Part shown: positions 1 through 8,441 of the stretch, one piece after another
Position numbering within the stretch: the first letter of the stretch is position 1
How the letters are laid out: each line of letters opens with the position of its first letter
DNA from: Melioribacter sp.
GTDB lineage: Bacteria > Bacteroidota > Ignavibacteria > Ignavibacteriales > Melioribacteraceae
Reading direction: 5' to 3'
DNA: 57,583 nt
Assembly: GCA_020723965.1 (NCBI GenBank)
Contig: DYHW01000002.1
Location: 406,615-464,197 of the forward strand
Program-made: the position numbers and the translations under genes
The notes under the pieces: generated by a model
What the model saw: only the letters and a program-made list of their open reading frames with translations
What the model was told of the DNA's origin: nothing
Databases searched by the model: none

Positions 1-55
1 TGTTATTTGATATTTTGATTTAAATGGTGAGCATAGCTCAGTTGGTTAGAGCATC
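1..55. repeat. 55-bp direct repeat (second copy 140-194) covering a tRNA-His 5' half and its leader
   Basis: Bases 1-55 are identical to bases 140-194. The repeated unit is the AT-rich leader plus the acceptor strand, D-arm and start of the anticodon arm of tRNA-His. The copies diverge right after the shared GCATC. The window begins inside the repeat, so it may extend further left. This looks like a partial tandem duplication of the tRNA-His locus. Confidence 0.85.
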
Positions 56-87
56 CCGACTTTGTCGTGAAGGTTAGTGGTTCTCAC
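27..87 (+). pseudogene. Degenerate tRNA-His-like fragment
   Basis: The first ~28 bases are identical to the functional tRNA-His at 165-239 (acceptor 5' strand GTGAGCA, D-arm AGCTCAGTTGGTTAGAGC). Downstream of the anticodon-stem start the sequence differs: there is no GTG anticodon, and the T-arm is not well formed. A CTCAC at 83-87 could still pair with the acceptor GTGAG. It is followed by a hairpin with a TTCG loop (about 88-115) and a T-run at 130-138. It is most likely a tRNA pseudogene. A cryptic tRNA with an odd anticodon arm cannot be excluded without a covariance scan. Confidence 0.4.
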
Positions 88-164
88 AAAGTGATCCCTT
101 CGGGAGATCCCACTTGGGCGTACAAAAAGTTTTTTTTTGTGTTATTTGATATTTTGATTTAAAT

Positions 165-239
165 GGTGAGCATAGCTCAGTTGGTTAGAGCATCTGGTTG
201 TGGCCCAGAAGGTCGTGGGTTCAAATCCCATTGCTCACC
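165..239 (+). tRNA. tRNA-His (anticodon GTG)
   Basis: A full cloverleaf is visible. The acceptor GTGAGCA (166-172) pairs with TGCTCAC (232-238). An extra G at 165 can pair with C239, the G-1:C73 pair that identifies tRNA-His. The anticodon loop is TTGTGGC between paired CTGG/CCAG, and the T-arm carries GGTTCAAATCC. CCA is not encoded. Confidence 0.95.
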
Positions 240-260
240 CAAAAGTTTGTGGCTACTAAA

Positions 261-332
261 GGCCCCATCGTCTAATGGTTAGGACCTCGCCCTTTCACGG
301 CGGTAATAGGGGTTCGAATCCCCTTGGGGTCA
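261..332 (+). tRNA. tRNA-Glu (anticodon TTC)
   Basis: The acceptor GGCCCCA (261-267) pairs with TGGGGTC (325-331) with one G-T wobble. The anticodon loop contains TTC, and the T-loop GGTTCGAATCC is canonical. It lies 21 bp after tRNA-His, so the two may be co-transcribed. Confidence 0.95.
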
Positions 333-385
333 CAAACTTTTCTTTTATATCATTTCGACGCAGCACCTTTTAATTTTTTTAGAAT

Positions 386-457
386 GGCCCCATCGTCTAA
401 TGGTTAGGACCTCGCCCTTTCACGGCGGTAATAGGGGTTCGAATCCCCTTGGGGTCA
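386..457 (+). tRNA. tRNA-Glu (anticodon TTC), second identical copy
   Basis: Identical in all 72 bases to the copy at 261-332, with unrelated flanks (a 53-bp AT-rich spacer). This is a recent duplication or a gene-converted pair. Confidence 0.95.
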
Positions 458-531
458 CATCTTTTCGAAACAAAAAGTTGGATAGCTTTTTTCTGTTTTG
501 TAAATTCATTTCAAAATTTTTTTAACGTTCT

Positions 532-1338
532 ATGAAAGACGCAAAAGAATATTTAAAAATTTTCGCGGAAAATGATGAATACAAAACTTCATTTCGTTCC
601 ATAAAACTTCCATTGCCTCCGGCTTTACTTTTCTATAGCAATCTTTTAAGGATCATTCTTTACTCAAATTATTTTGCTAGAAAGGGAATTTATAACGGCG
701 TGCGCTGGGCTAATTCATCAATTGATATAGTGAAAAGTTTGGAATGGGCGGGAATAAAATTTCACTTTTCAGGGATGAATAATCTGAGAAAGGTTGATAG
801 TCCCGTTGTATTGACTGCAAATCACATGAGCGCACTTGAAACAATGGTACTGCCTTCAATAATTCAACCAATTAAAACAGTTGTTTATATAATCAAAGAA
901 GAATTAGCTAGCTATCCTCTTTTTGGTACCATCGCAAAAGCTAGAGACCCAATTATAGTAGGAAGAGAGAACCCGCGCGAAGATCTAAAAACCGTTCTTG
1001 AAGAAGGTACAAAAAAAATATCAGAAGGGAAATCGATTATTATTTTTCCACAAAAAACCCGCACGCAATATTTCGAAGCTACCTCATTCAATTCGCTTGG
1101 AATAAAATTAGCAAAACGGAACAACGTACCTGTAATTCCAATTGCACTCTTAACGGACGCTTGGGGCAATGGAAAACTCATTAAAGATTTCGGAAAGATC
1201 GATCCTAAAAAAGAAGTAAAAATTTGTTTTGGCGGACCGATATTTATTTCCAGCAGCGGAAACGAGGAACATCAACAAGTAATAAATTTCATCACAAATA
1301 AATTAAAGGAGTGGGGAAGGACAGAGCTTGTAAAATAA
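532..1338 (+). CDS. PlsC-family 1-acylglycerol-3-phosphate O-acyltransferase-like protein
   Basis: 268 residues. A glycerolipid acyltransferase fold is indicated by the NHxxxxE block at residues 97-103 (H98 and E103; the usual motif is HX4D) and by FPQKTRT at 173-179 in place of the usual FPEGTRS. A hydrophobic stretch near residues 29-48 would hold it at the inner face of the membrane. Family members transfer acyl groups to lysophosphatidate. The two changed motifs mean the substrate could differ, for example another lysolipid. It sits at the head of a group of lipid and phosphate genes, which suggests a part in membrane lipid remodelling. That role is inferred from context; no Pho box is visible directly upstream. 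Confidence 0.7.
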   Translation: MKDAKEYLKIFAENDEYKTSFRSIKLPLPPALLFYSNLLRIILYSNYFARKGIYNGVRWANSSIDIVKSLEWAGIKFHFSGMNNLRKVDSPVVLTANHMSALETMVLPSIIQPIKTVVYIIKEELASYPLFGTIAKARDPIIVGRENPREDLKTVLEEGTKKISEGKSIIIFPQKTRTQYFEATSFNSLGIKLAKRNNVPVIPIALLTDAWGNGKLIKDFGKIDPKKEVKICFGGPIFISSSGNEEHQQVINFITNKLKEWGRTELVK

Positions 1339-1403
1339 TTTTATCAAAAACCTTCTTAATCTTTTCTCTAGTACCAATATTATGTTATACCTTCAACCGA
1401 TAT

Positions 1404-1459
1404 TTAATAAATTCTTAACAATTCCTTAACGGTCAGTTAATATTAAATAGCCATCTTTG
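1404..1459 (+). promoter_or_regulatory. Pho-box-like promoter, four 11-bp repeats
   Basis: Four hexamers start at 1404 (TTAATA), 1415 (TTAACA), 1426 (TTAACG) and 1437 (TTAATA), exactly 11 bp apart. CATCTTTG at 1452-1459 is one mismatch from the Bacteroidota -7 element TAnnTTTG. It starts 15 bp after the last hexamer start, the same spacing as at 4412 and 5516. TTAACA-type direct repeats with 11-bp period are the known binding pattern of PhoB/PhoP response regulators. It should control the gene at 1483 and perhaps the glycosyltransferases after it. Confidence 0.8.
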
Positions 1460-1482
1460 ATTTGAAATAAAAAGAGGTATTT

Positions 1483-1713
1483 ATGTTTGGTCTTTGGTTT
1501 TCAATAGCGGGGCTAATTTTCGGTACTCTTTGCTCTTTAAAAGCAAAAGAAAAAAATAAAGCCCAAGAAGATTGGTTTACGCTCGGGTTCATCTTTTCAT
1601 TTTTAGCTTTAGGAGTTCTTCATTTTTTACCTTCAGTGGGTGGCGAGCCCAAAAAGGAAGGATTCAAATTGGAAAATAGAGAAGAAGACATTTCACTGTT
1701 TGTAATTGAATAG
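1483..1713 (+). CDS. Small two-helix membrane protein under a Pho box (unknown)
   Basis: 76 residues; not recognised. Two hydrophobic segments are visible (about residues 1-18 and 31-49), separated by a Lys-rich turn (KAKEKNKAQ), and the C-terminus is acidic. The start is supported by AAGAGG nine bases before the ATG. It is the first gene after the four-repeat Pho box at 1404-1459, with two lipid glycosyltransferases downstream and no visible terminator before them (155-bp gap). A function in the membrane during phosphate limitation is suggested only by position. Confidence 0.6.
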   Translation: MFGLWFSIAGLIFGTLCSLKAKEKNKAQEDWFTLGFIFSFLALGVLHFLPSVGGEPKKEGFKLENREEDISLFVIE

Positions 1714-1867
1714 TAAACGGATAGATGTAACATGTCAAATATCAATTATGACAAGTTTGATACTAATCCCTCAACTAATGAAAAATATGATAATAATCTT
1801 TTGTAGTAAATTTCTATTCAATCATTTGTAAAAGTGCATTATATATATCAATAATTTTAACTGAATT

Positions 1868-3181
1868 ATGGATGATATCAAAGCGTGGGTTGTCTCTGCC
1901 AATATGGGTTATGGTCATCAACGTGCTGTATACCCATTAAAAAGCATTGCCGAAGAAGAAATTATTACTGATGGTTTTAACCTGGCAGTATCACAAAACG
2001 AGGAGAAACTTTGGAAACGTGTTCTCTATATGTATGAGTTTTTTTCCAGAGTAAAAGGTATTCCAATTATCGGTAATCCCATATTTTCACTTCTGGATAC
2101 TATACTGCGAATACCATCATATTATCCAATGAGAGACCTATCAAATACTACTTTTCAGGTAAACCTTCTTGAAGCAAGCATCAACAAGGGATTGTGCGCG
2201 GGGATGTTGGAAAAAGTTGCAACTAAGAATCTTTCTATTATTACTTCATTTTATGCTTCTGCTATTGCCGCCGACATGAAAGGATTTCATTCGATCTATT
2301 GCGTTGTTTGCGATGCAGATATAAACCGAGTTTGGGTTGCTAAAGAGCCATGGGAAAGCAGAGTTAACTATTTCGCCCCTTGCGGCAAAGCTGCTCAACG
2401 ACTAAAATCATACGGCGTTTCTAATGAAAGGATTTTCATTACCGGATTTCCATTACCTTTAGAATTACTTGGCGATTCTAAGCTATCGGCTCTAAAGTCT
2501 AACTTATGTCAAAGACTTATGCGATTAGACCCTGATAATAAATTCTGGATTCGTCACGGACAAAATGTAAAATATTTTCTTGGAGAAGAAAATTGTTCAT
2601 TACCGAAAAAGAAAAAATTGAAAATTACATATGCGGTTGGCGGTGCCGGGGCACAAAAGGAGATTGGCGGTAAAATAGCTTTTAGTCTTAAGAAGAAAAT
2701 ACTTGATGATGAGGTTCAATTAGTTTTAGTCGCTGGTATAAGAACAAATGTGAGAGATTACTTCAATTCTGTAAAGAAAAAAATTACCGATGACGATTCG
2801 AAAATCGAAATCATATATGCCGATACATTAGATGAATACTTCCTCAAATTTAACAAAGCGCTTAAGGATACAGATGTTTTATGGACCAAACCAAGCGAGT
2901 TATCGTTTTATTGCGCTTTAGGGTTACCAATTATTATGACACCTCCTATCGGCTCTCACGAAAAATTTAATGCTAAATGGTTATTGGAAGTACAAGCTGG
3001 AATTAAACAAGAAAATCCGGAATACACTGATCAGTGGCTGTTTGAGTTATTAAAAAAAGGAAGGTTAGCTGATGCAGCATGGTCTGGCTTTTTGAAAGCA
3101 AGAAAATTAGGAACTTATAAGATAATAGAAGTTCTAAAAACAGGTAAAATATTGGACGAACATTCACCGGTTTTAAGGTAA
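1868..3181 (+). CDS. Divergent MGDG-synthase/GT28-like glycosyltransferase
   Basis: 437 residues. The N-terminus carries NMGYGHQRA, with GYGH at residues 14-17, the same position as the GGGH motif of its neighbour and of MGDG-synthase-type glycosyltransferases. The C-terminal part has a GT-B nucleotide-sugar pocket pattern (DVLWTKPSELSFYCALGLP). Family members move a hexose from a nucleotide sugar to diacylglycerol at the membrane. It lies 6 bp before a second glycosyltransferase, so the two are probably translated from one message and may add successive sugars. The acceptor and sugar cannot be read from sequence. Confidence is high for a GT-B fold and moderate for lipid glycosylation. Confidence 0.6.
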   Translation: MDDIKAWVVSANMGYGHQRAVYPLKSIAEEEIITDGFNLAVSQNEEKLWKRVLYMYEFFSRVKGIPIIGNPIFSLLDTILRIPSYYPMRDLSNTTFQVNLLEASINKGLCAGMLEKVATKNLSIITSFYASAIAADMKGFHSIYCVVCDADINRVWVAKEPWESRVNYFAPCGKAAQRLKSYGVSNERIFITGFPLPLELLGDSKLSALKSNLCQRLMRLDPDNKFWIRHGQNVKYFLGEENCSLPKKKKLKITYAVGGAGAQKEIGGKIAFSLKKKILDDEVQLVLVAGIRTNVRDYFNSVKKKITDDDSKIEIIYADTLDEYFLKFNKALKDTDVLWTKPSELSFYCALGLPIIMTPPIGSHEKFNAKWLLEVQAGIKQENPEYTDQWLFELLKKGRLADAAWSGFLKARKLGTYKIIEVLKTGKILDEHSPVLR

Positions 3182-3187
3182 CCATGG

Positions 3188-4330
3188 ATGAATAAGAAAA
3201 AGATCCTTTTTTTGTATCTGAAAACTGGAGGTGGTCATTTTGCGCCTGCTAGATCTGTCTCTCAATACATCAATAAATATAAAAATGCAAAAGCAGATGC
3301 AGTGCTTATTGATGGTTTTGCCAAAAGCAGCGTATTAATAAAAATTATAATTGAGGATGGCTATCGGATATTGCAAAGCAAAGCAAAATGGATTTATGAA
3401 TTAATTTACGCTATCCATAAAATAAAAATCATATCTATAATAAGCGCATTCCTAGTTTCAACTTTTATTGAAAAAAAATTAGAAAAGACAATTGCAAATG
3501 AAAAACCTGATAAAATAATAATCTTCCATTTCTTTATGATCATGCCTGTATATAAGATCCTAAAGAAAAAAAAGTTGAACATTCATGTAATAACTGTTGT
3601 GACAGATCCTTTTAGTCCACATCCAATTTGGTTCTTAAAAAAAGATCAAACTTTTATTGTATTCAGCAGTGAATTAAAGCAATTATGCCTTAAACGGGGA
3701 ATTGAAAACGAAAATGTTAGTGTCTTTCCATTTGTATTGGATGAAAAATTTTCTAAGATTGCTGCACATGAAGAAATTTCAGCATTTAAGAAAAAACTTG
3801 GTTTCAATGACGAGAAAGTTCTATTGATCCTTGGAGGAGGTGATGGTATACCAAAGGGGATACAAATACTAAAAAGTTTTTTCAAAACTTATAAAGATTA
3901 TGAAATTGCAATTGTATGTGGAAAGGACCCGGAATTATATGACAAAGCATTGCAATTAAAGGAGAAAAATAATTTTCAGAAACTGAAAGTTTTTGGATAT
4001 ATAGATTTTGTTTATGAATTGATAAGTCTATCAGATATTGTTATTACTAAATGTGGCGCTTCAACTTTTATGGAAATTCTTATATCCCGAAAAATACCTA
4101 TAGTAAACAGTTATATATGGGAACAGGAAAAAGGGAATCTAAACTTTTTAGTCAACAACAATCTCGGTATCTATGAAAAGCGGGTTCACAAATTACCTGA
4201 AGCAGTGAATGATATTTTTTCAAATTTGGAGGTAAAGAAACAATATCATCAAAAAAATGAGAGTTTTAAATTTGAAAGTGGAACTCCAAAAGTTGCCGAT
4301 TACATTTTAAATTATCCTCAAATGATCTGA
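3188..4330 (+). CDS. MGDG-synthase-like / processive diacylglycerol glycosyltransferase
   Basis: 380 residues. The N-terminal half matches the MGDG-synthase type: KTGGGHFAPA, with GGGH at residues 14-17, then VVTDPFSPHP. The C-terminal half matches glycosyltransferase family 28, with LILGGGDGIPKG and an acceptor/donor pocket around ITKCGASTFMEIL. Enzymes of this type (plant MGD1, Bacillus UgtP) glycosylate diacylglycerol to give phosphorus-free membrane lipids. Here it follows another GT-B protein by 6 bp and precedes a Pho-box-controlled metallophosphoesterase. A role in swapping phospholipid for glycolipid when phosphate is short is inferred from this context. Confidence 0.75.
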   Translation: MNKKKILFLYLKTGGGHFAPARSVSQYINKYKNAKADAVLIDGFAKSSVLIKIIIEDGYRILQSKAKWIYELIYAIHKIKIISIISAFLVSTFIEKKLEKTIANEKPDKIIIFHFFMIMPVYKILKKKKLNIHVITVVTDPFSPHPIWFLKKDQTFIVFSSELKQLCLKRGIENENVSVFPFVLDEKFSKIAAHEEISAFKKKLGFNDEKVLLILGGGDGIPKGIQILKSFFKTYKDYEIAIVCGKDPELYDKALQLKEKNNFQKLKVFGYIDFVYELISLSDIVITKCGASTFMEILISRKIPIVNSYIWEQEKGNLNFLVNNNLGIYEKRVHKLPEAVNDIFSNLEVKKQYHQKNESFKFESGTPKVADYILNYPQMI

Positions 4331-4411
4331 CCCATTCCCAAAAATTTTGTGTGTGGCATCTATTGTGCGAATAATAATCCACTCCGTATCATAAATCATT
4401 CAATATCAGAC

Positions 4412-4467
4412 TTAATAAATTCTTAACAATCCATTAATATTAACTTAACATTGTATCGTTATGTTTG
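4412..4467 (+). promoter_or_regulatory. Pho-box promoter, four 11-bp repeats plus TATGTTTG
   Basis: Hexamers start at 4412 (TTAATA), 4423 (TTAACA), 4434 (TTAATA) and 4445 (TTAACA), exactly 11 bp apart. A perfect Bacteroidota -7 element, TATGTTTG (TAnnTTTG), lies at 4460-4467 and starts 15 bp after the last hexamer start. It precedes the metallophosphoesterase at 4497 by 29 bp. Confidence 0.85.
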
Positions 4468-4496
4468 ATGGAAAAAAATGCTTGTGAAGGATTAAA

Positions 4497-5417
4497 ATGA
4501 GGATCGCACATATCTCTGATTTACATCTTTGCGCTAAACACAAAAGAGATAACATCGCAAAAATCAAAAAATTAATTCAACACGCTCTTGATAACGGCGC
4601 TCAACACTTTGTTATTACCGGGGATATAGCGGATAACGGTGAAGAAAAGGATTTTATTTTGTTTAGAGAAATTCTAAAAAAATTCGATCTATTAAGAAGC
4701 GATAAAACAACAATTGTTATTGGAAATCATGATATTTTCGGCGGGGCTCAATCAGCTCATGATGTTGTGAATTTTCCGAGTAAATGCTTAAGTGTTAATT
4801 ATCATGAAAAGGTTTCGGCTTTCGTTGTGCACTTCAAAGAGTTGTTTGAGAATGTTATCCGCCCGCATAAAGAATCCTTTTTCCCTTTTGCGAAAGAATT
4901 TAAAGACGTTCTTTTAGTTGGGCTCAATTCAATAGATCAATATTCTCGTTTCAAAAATCCTTTTGCTTCGAACGGGCATGTAGCTAAAACGCAGAGAAAA
5001 TTGATAGAAAGTTTACTCATCACACCAAAATTTAAATACAAAGTAAAGGTAGTTTTAATTCATCATCATTTTTATCCAAAGAATATTGCCTCTCAAAGTT
5101 CCGAAAGCGCTTTATGGAATAAAATTGAAAATTTTACAATGAAGCTTAGAGGGAAAAAGAAACTTCTAAAATTGTTTGTTAATAATAATGTGAAATTAGT
5201 TTTACACGGACACAGCCATGAAATGAAAGAATATTTTAGAGAAGGAATTAGGTTTATAAATGCGGGGGCTTCAGTTGATAATAATTCCAAAGATGAAGCC
5301 AGTCTGTTTCTAATTGATGCTTTTCCATTTGATATTGGGACTGCACTCTCTTCGTTACAGCAAAAACCTATTTTATCTTACCACCCACCAAAACTTATTG
5401 CTTCTTTAGCAAGTTGA
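4497..5417 (+). CDS. Calcineurin-like metallophosphoesterase, Pho-controlled
   Basis: 306 residues with the complete two-metal phosphoesterase set: DLH at 8-10, GDIAD with D43, GNHD at 76-79, a His-rich HHH at 189-191 and HGHSH at 237-241. No signal peptide is visible, so it should act in the cytoplasm or at the inner membrane face. The family includes cyclic-nucleotide phosphodiesterases and PlcP, the phospholipase C that releases diacylglycerol during bacterial phosphate starvation. A Pho box directly upstream and two lipid glycosyltransferases before it make a PlcP-like role attractive. Motifs alone do not separate it from a CpdA-type phosphodiesterase. Confidence 0.75.
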   Translation: MRIAHISDLHLCAKHKRDNIAKIKKLIQHALDNGAQHFVITGDIADNGEEKDFILFREILKKFDLLRSDKTTIVIGNHDIFGGAQSAHDVVNFPSKCLSVNYHEKVSAFVVHFKELFENVIRPHKESFFPFAKEFKDVLLVGLNSIDQYSRFKNPFASNGHVAKTQRKLIESLLITPKFKYKVKVVLIHHHFYPKNIASQSSESALWNKIENFTMKLRGKKKLLKLFVNNNVKLVLHGHSHEMKEYFREGIRFINAGASVDNNSKDEASLFLIDAFPFDIGTALSSLQQKPILSYHPPKLIASLAS

Positions 5418-5515
5418 ACGGAGAATTATCGAATGTATTTTCTTGCTATCATTTCCGATTTGAGATTGTAAGTGTAAGTGTCAAAGATCAATCCAGTTTT
5501 TCTTCTCCTTAATAC

Positions 5516-5571
5516 TTAACAATTTCTTAACAAATCCTTAATGATGAGTTAACATACCCCTTTTATGTTTG
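5516..5571 (+). promoter_or_regulatory. Pho-box promoter, four 11-bp repeats plus TATGTTTG
   Basis: Hexamers start at 5516 (TTAACA), 5527 (TTAACA), 5538 (TTAATG) and 5549 (TTAACA), exactly 11 bp apart. TATGTTTG at 5564-5571 starts 15 bp after the last hexamer start, the same geometry as at 4412. It lies 34 bp before the TonB receptor at 5606, which has a strong AGAAGGAGAG ribosome binding site. Confidence 0.88.
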
Positions 5572-5605
5572 GACATTCAAATTTGTTCAAGAGAAGGAGA
5601 GAGAG

Positions 5606-8419
5606 ATGAACAATAACAGTTCAAAAAATAATTCTAAATCACAGCTAGTATTGCGGGAGCTTAAATTCGTACTCATTCTGATAATTTTTTCATCGGCGAC
5701 AATACTTGTTGCCCAAAATAAAAGTAAAGGCATTATCACTGGTAAAGTAATAGATCAGACGACCGGTGAAAGTATAATAGGAGCAAATGTTATGCTGAGC
5801 GGTACAACAATTGGAGCGGCGACCGATATCGAAGGGCATTATAAAATAGGCAGTATTGAAGCGGGTACTTATGAATTAGTGGTAAGTTATATCTCGTATG
5901 CAAAAACAAAAGTTCAAAATATAAAAGTAAAAGCAGGCGAGACTGTTATAATCAATGTAACACTTTTACCCGAGTCTGTAACGGTTGGGGAGGTAGTGGT
6001 TACAAGTAAAGCTGAGACTTCTTATGAAAATGCTCTGCTGAACCAGCAAAAAAATGCAAGTTCAATAAGCAATGGCATTAGCGCAGAACAAATTAAACGT
6101 TCCCCGGATGCAACATCGAGCGATGCATTGAAAAGAGTTTCAGGCGTTACTATTGTGGAGAATAAATTTGTCTTTGTTAGAGGTACAAGTGAACGGTACA
6201 GTAATGCATTGCTGAATAACGCACCGCTATCAAGTTCAGAACCGGATAAAAAATCTTTCGCGTTCGATCTTTTACCTTCCAATCTGATAGATAACACGGT
6301 AATCAGCAAATCTTTCACACCGGATAAACCGGGAGATTTTGCAGGCGGGCTTGTTGAGGTAAAGACAATCGATTTTCCGGATAAGCTGAAATTGTATTTC
6401 AATGTTTCATCTTCATTCACAAACAACACTACGTTTAATAAATTTAATTCATATAGCGGTGGTAAATACGATTTTCTTGGGATCGATGACGGCAGCCGAA
6501 AAATACCTGGTGCAATACCTTCCGACCTAAATAAAGGGTATTACACTTCCGAACAAATACTCAACTTTGCAAAGTCCTTCAAGAATAATTGGTCGCCAAA
6601 AACTACTAAAGCGCCAATGAATGGAGGATTCTTATTTTCCATAGGAGATGGAACTACTTTGTTTGGTGAGAATTTTGGATTCGTTGCAGCATTATCTTAC
6701 AGGAACAATTTTTCAATTAACAAAATTGAGCGAAATGAATATGAATCCGATGGTTCACCAAGATTCCTTTTTAAGGGGGATCAATCTATTTACTCAACTT
6801 TATGGGGCGGAATATTTAACTTCAGCTATAAGTTGACCAATCTTCATAAAATTAGTTTTAAAAATACCTACAGCCGCACATCCGATGATGAAGTTGCGCA
6901 ATTAAACGGCGCTCAATACAGCGATTCTGGCACCGATCAAATTCAAACCGCATTAAGATTTTCCGAAAGAGAAGTTTATTCCGGACTGTTGATTGGAGAA
7001 CATGTTTTCCCAACTTTAAATGGTCTTCAAGTTGAATGGCGTGCATATAATTCTATCTCAAAACGAAGTGAACCTGATTACCGCAGGATTACTTACGGTA
7101 AAACTTTAGGAGAGGACGCCCCTTATTCGGCTGTTTTAGGTTTTCAAGTAAATTTGAAAAACGGCGGAAGGTTTTTCTCTGACCTTGGTGAAAACACTAA
7201 AGGATTAGCCGCAGATTTCACTTTACCGGTTTCAAACTTTAAAATTAAATACGGCGGAGTATTCGATAACAAACACCGTGACTTTTCCTCCAGGCTGTTC
7301 GGAATTATTGTAAATGCAGCCGGAAATGGTTTTACCGATAATAGTCTTTTCTATCTCCCTATTGATCAAATATTTGCACCTGAGAATTTCCGAAAGAACG
7401 GATTTTCGATACAAGAATATTTGAATGGCACAAACAATTACAACGCCGATCAAAAACTAAATGCAGGCTACGTAATGATCGATTTCCCTGTTACATTGGG
7501 TAATAATGAATTAAGGTTAATCGGCGGATTCAGATATGAAAATTCAAACCAAGAAATAAAATCGCGTGATTTGTCGGACCAAAAGAATCTATATATTCAA
7601 CTTAAAAATACTGACCTGCTGCCATCACTGAATTTCATTTACAAACTTAATGAATCAACCAATATTCGTGCTGCGTTTAGTCAAACAGTAAACCGACCGG
7701 AATTAAGAGAGTTAGCGCCTTTTGCCTACTTTGATTTTTACACTCAAACATCAATTAGAGGGAATGAGAATCTTCGAAGAGCTTTAATTAAGAATTACGA
7801 TTTCCGCTTTGAGATTTACCCTGCGCTCGGTGAAATGATTTCCGGCAGTTTTTTCTATAAAGATTTTAGCGATGCTATTGAGCAAGTGGTTGTTTCCGGA
7901 AGCGCCCTTGGTTCGGAAAGAACATTTCTGAATGCAAATAAGGCAAAGGTTTACGGTATTGAATTGGAGGGGAGAGTATCACTTGGAAGATATTTCCAAG
8001 TTCTTAACGCTTTTTCGTTGAATGCAAATTACTCATGGATCAAATCAACAGTTGATGTAGAAGGATCCGAGACTACAATAGCCAGACAAAGCCGACCTTT
8101 GCAAGGTCAATCGCCTTATGTCATTAACATCGGATTGAATTATTTGAATATGGAAACTGCAACATCGGTAAGTCTGCTCTATAACAAAATAGGTGAGCGG
8201 ATAGTAGAAGTTGCAACCGCATATGAAGAAGACGTTATTGAAGTACCGCGGGATGTAATTGATTTGACCATAACGCAGGGCATTTTTAATTCATTCGAAC
8301 TGAAGTTAGCGGTAAAAGACCTTTTAGGTAAAAATCAAATATTCAAGCAGGGTGAAAGTGTCGCACGTTCTAATAGTAAGAATTCATCTATATCATTCGG
8401 TATTTCATACAAACTATAA
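5606..8419 (+). CDS. TonB-dependent outer membrane receptor, Pho-controlled
   Basis: 937 residues. An N-terminal signal sequence (hydrophobic run about 20-35, ending near VAQ) is followed by a carboxypeptidase-regulatory-like beta-sandwich (about 42-130; GKVIDQTTGESIIGANV), a TonB plug domain (about 155-250; DALKRVSGVTIVENKFVFVR) and a 22-strand-type barrel ending in the aromatic-rich SFGISYKL. Such receptors import scarce nutrients with energy from the inner membrane. The Pho box in front suggests uptake of phosphate or a phosphorus compound. The next gene, 22 bp downstream, encodes a T9SS-exported surface protein that may be its capture partner. The ligand is not readable from sequence. Confidence 0.88.
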   Translation: MNNNSSKNNSKSQLVLRELKFVLILIIFSSATILVAQNKSKGIITGKVIDQTTGESIIGANVMLSGTTIGAATDIEGHYKIGSIEAGTYELVVSYISYAKTKVQNIKVKAGETVIINVTLLPESVTVGEVVVTSKAETSYENALLNQQKNASSISNGISAEQIKRSPDATSSDALKRVSGVTIVENKFVFVRGTSERYSNALLNNAPLSSSEPDKKSFAFDLLPSNLIDNTVISKSFTPDKPGDFAGGLVEVKTIDFPDKLKLYFNVSSSFTNNTTFNKFNSYSGGKYDFLGIDDGSRKIPGAIPSDLNKGYYTSEQILNFAKSFKNNWSPKTTKAPMNGGFLFSIGDGTTLFGENFGFVAALSYRNNFSINKIERNEYESDGSPRFLFKGDQSIYSTLWGGIFNFSYKLTNLHKISFKNTYSRTSDDEVAQLNGAQYSDSGTDQIQTALRFSEREVYSGLLIGEHVFPTLNGLQVEWRAYNSISKRSEPDYRRITYGKTLGEDAPYSAVLGFQVNLKNGGRFFSDLGENTKGLAADFTLPVSNFKIKYGGVFDNKHRDFSSRLFGIIVNAAGNGFTDNSLFYLPIDQIFAPENFRKNGFSIQEYLNGTNNYNADQKLNAGYVMIDFPVTLGNNELRLIGGFRYENSNQEIKSRDLSDQKNLYIQLKNTDLLPSLNFIYKLNESTNIRAAFSQTVNRPELRELAPFAYFDFYTQTSIRGNENLRRALIKNYDFRFEIYPALGEMISGSFFYKDFSDAIEQVVVSGSALGSERTFLNANKAKVYGIELEGRVSLGRYFQVLNAFSLNANYSWIKSTVDVEGSETTIARQSRPLQGQSPYVINIGLNYLNMETATSVSLLYNKIGERIVEVATAYEEDVIEVPRDVIDLTITQGIFNSFELKLAVKDLLGKNQIFKQGESVARSNSKNSSISFGISYKL

Positions 8420-8441
8420 ACAACTTCAACAGGAGAACTAT

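Noticed and set aside
261..457. Two identical tRNA-Glu genes as an assembly error
   Set aside because: Their flanks differ, so they are separate copies.
5093..5290. Antisense open frames across the window
   Set aside because: They mirror real genes in other frames, lack ribosome binding sites and give no recognisable proteins.
8352..8441. Longer N-terminus of the T9SS surface protein
   Set aside because: It overlaps the receptor gene by 68 bp; ATG 8442 has a ribosome binding site and a proper signal peptide.
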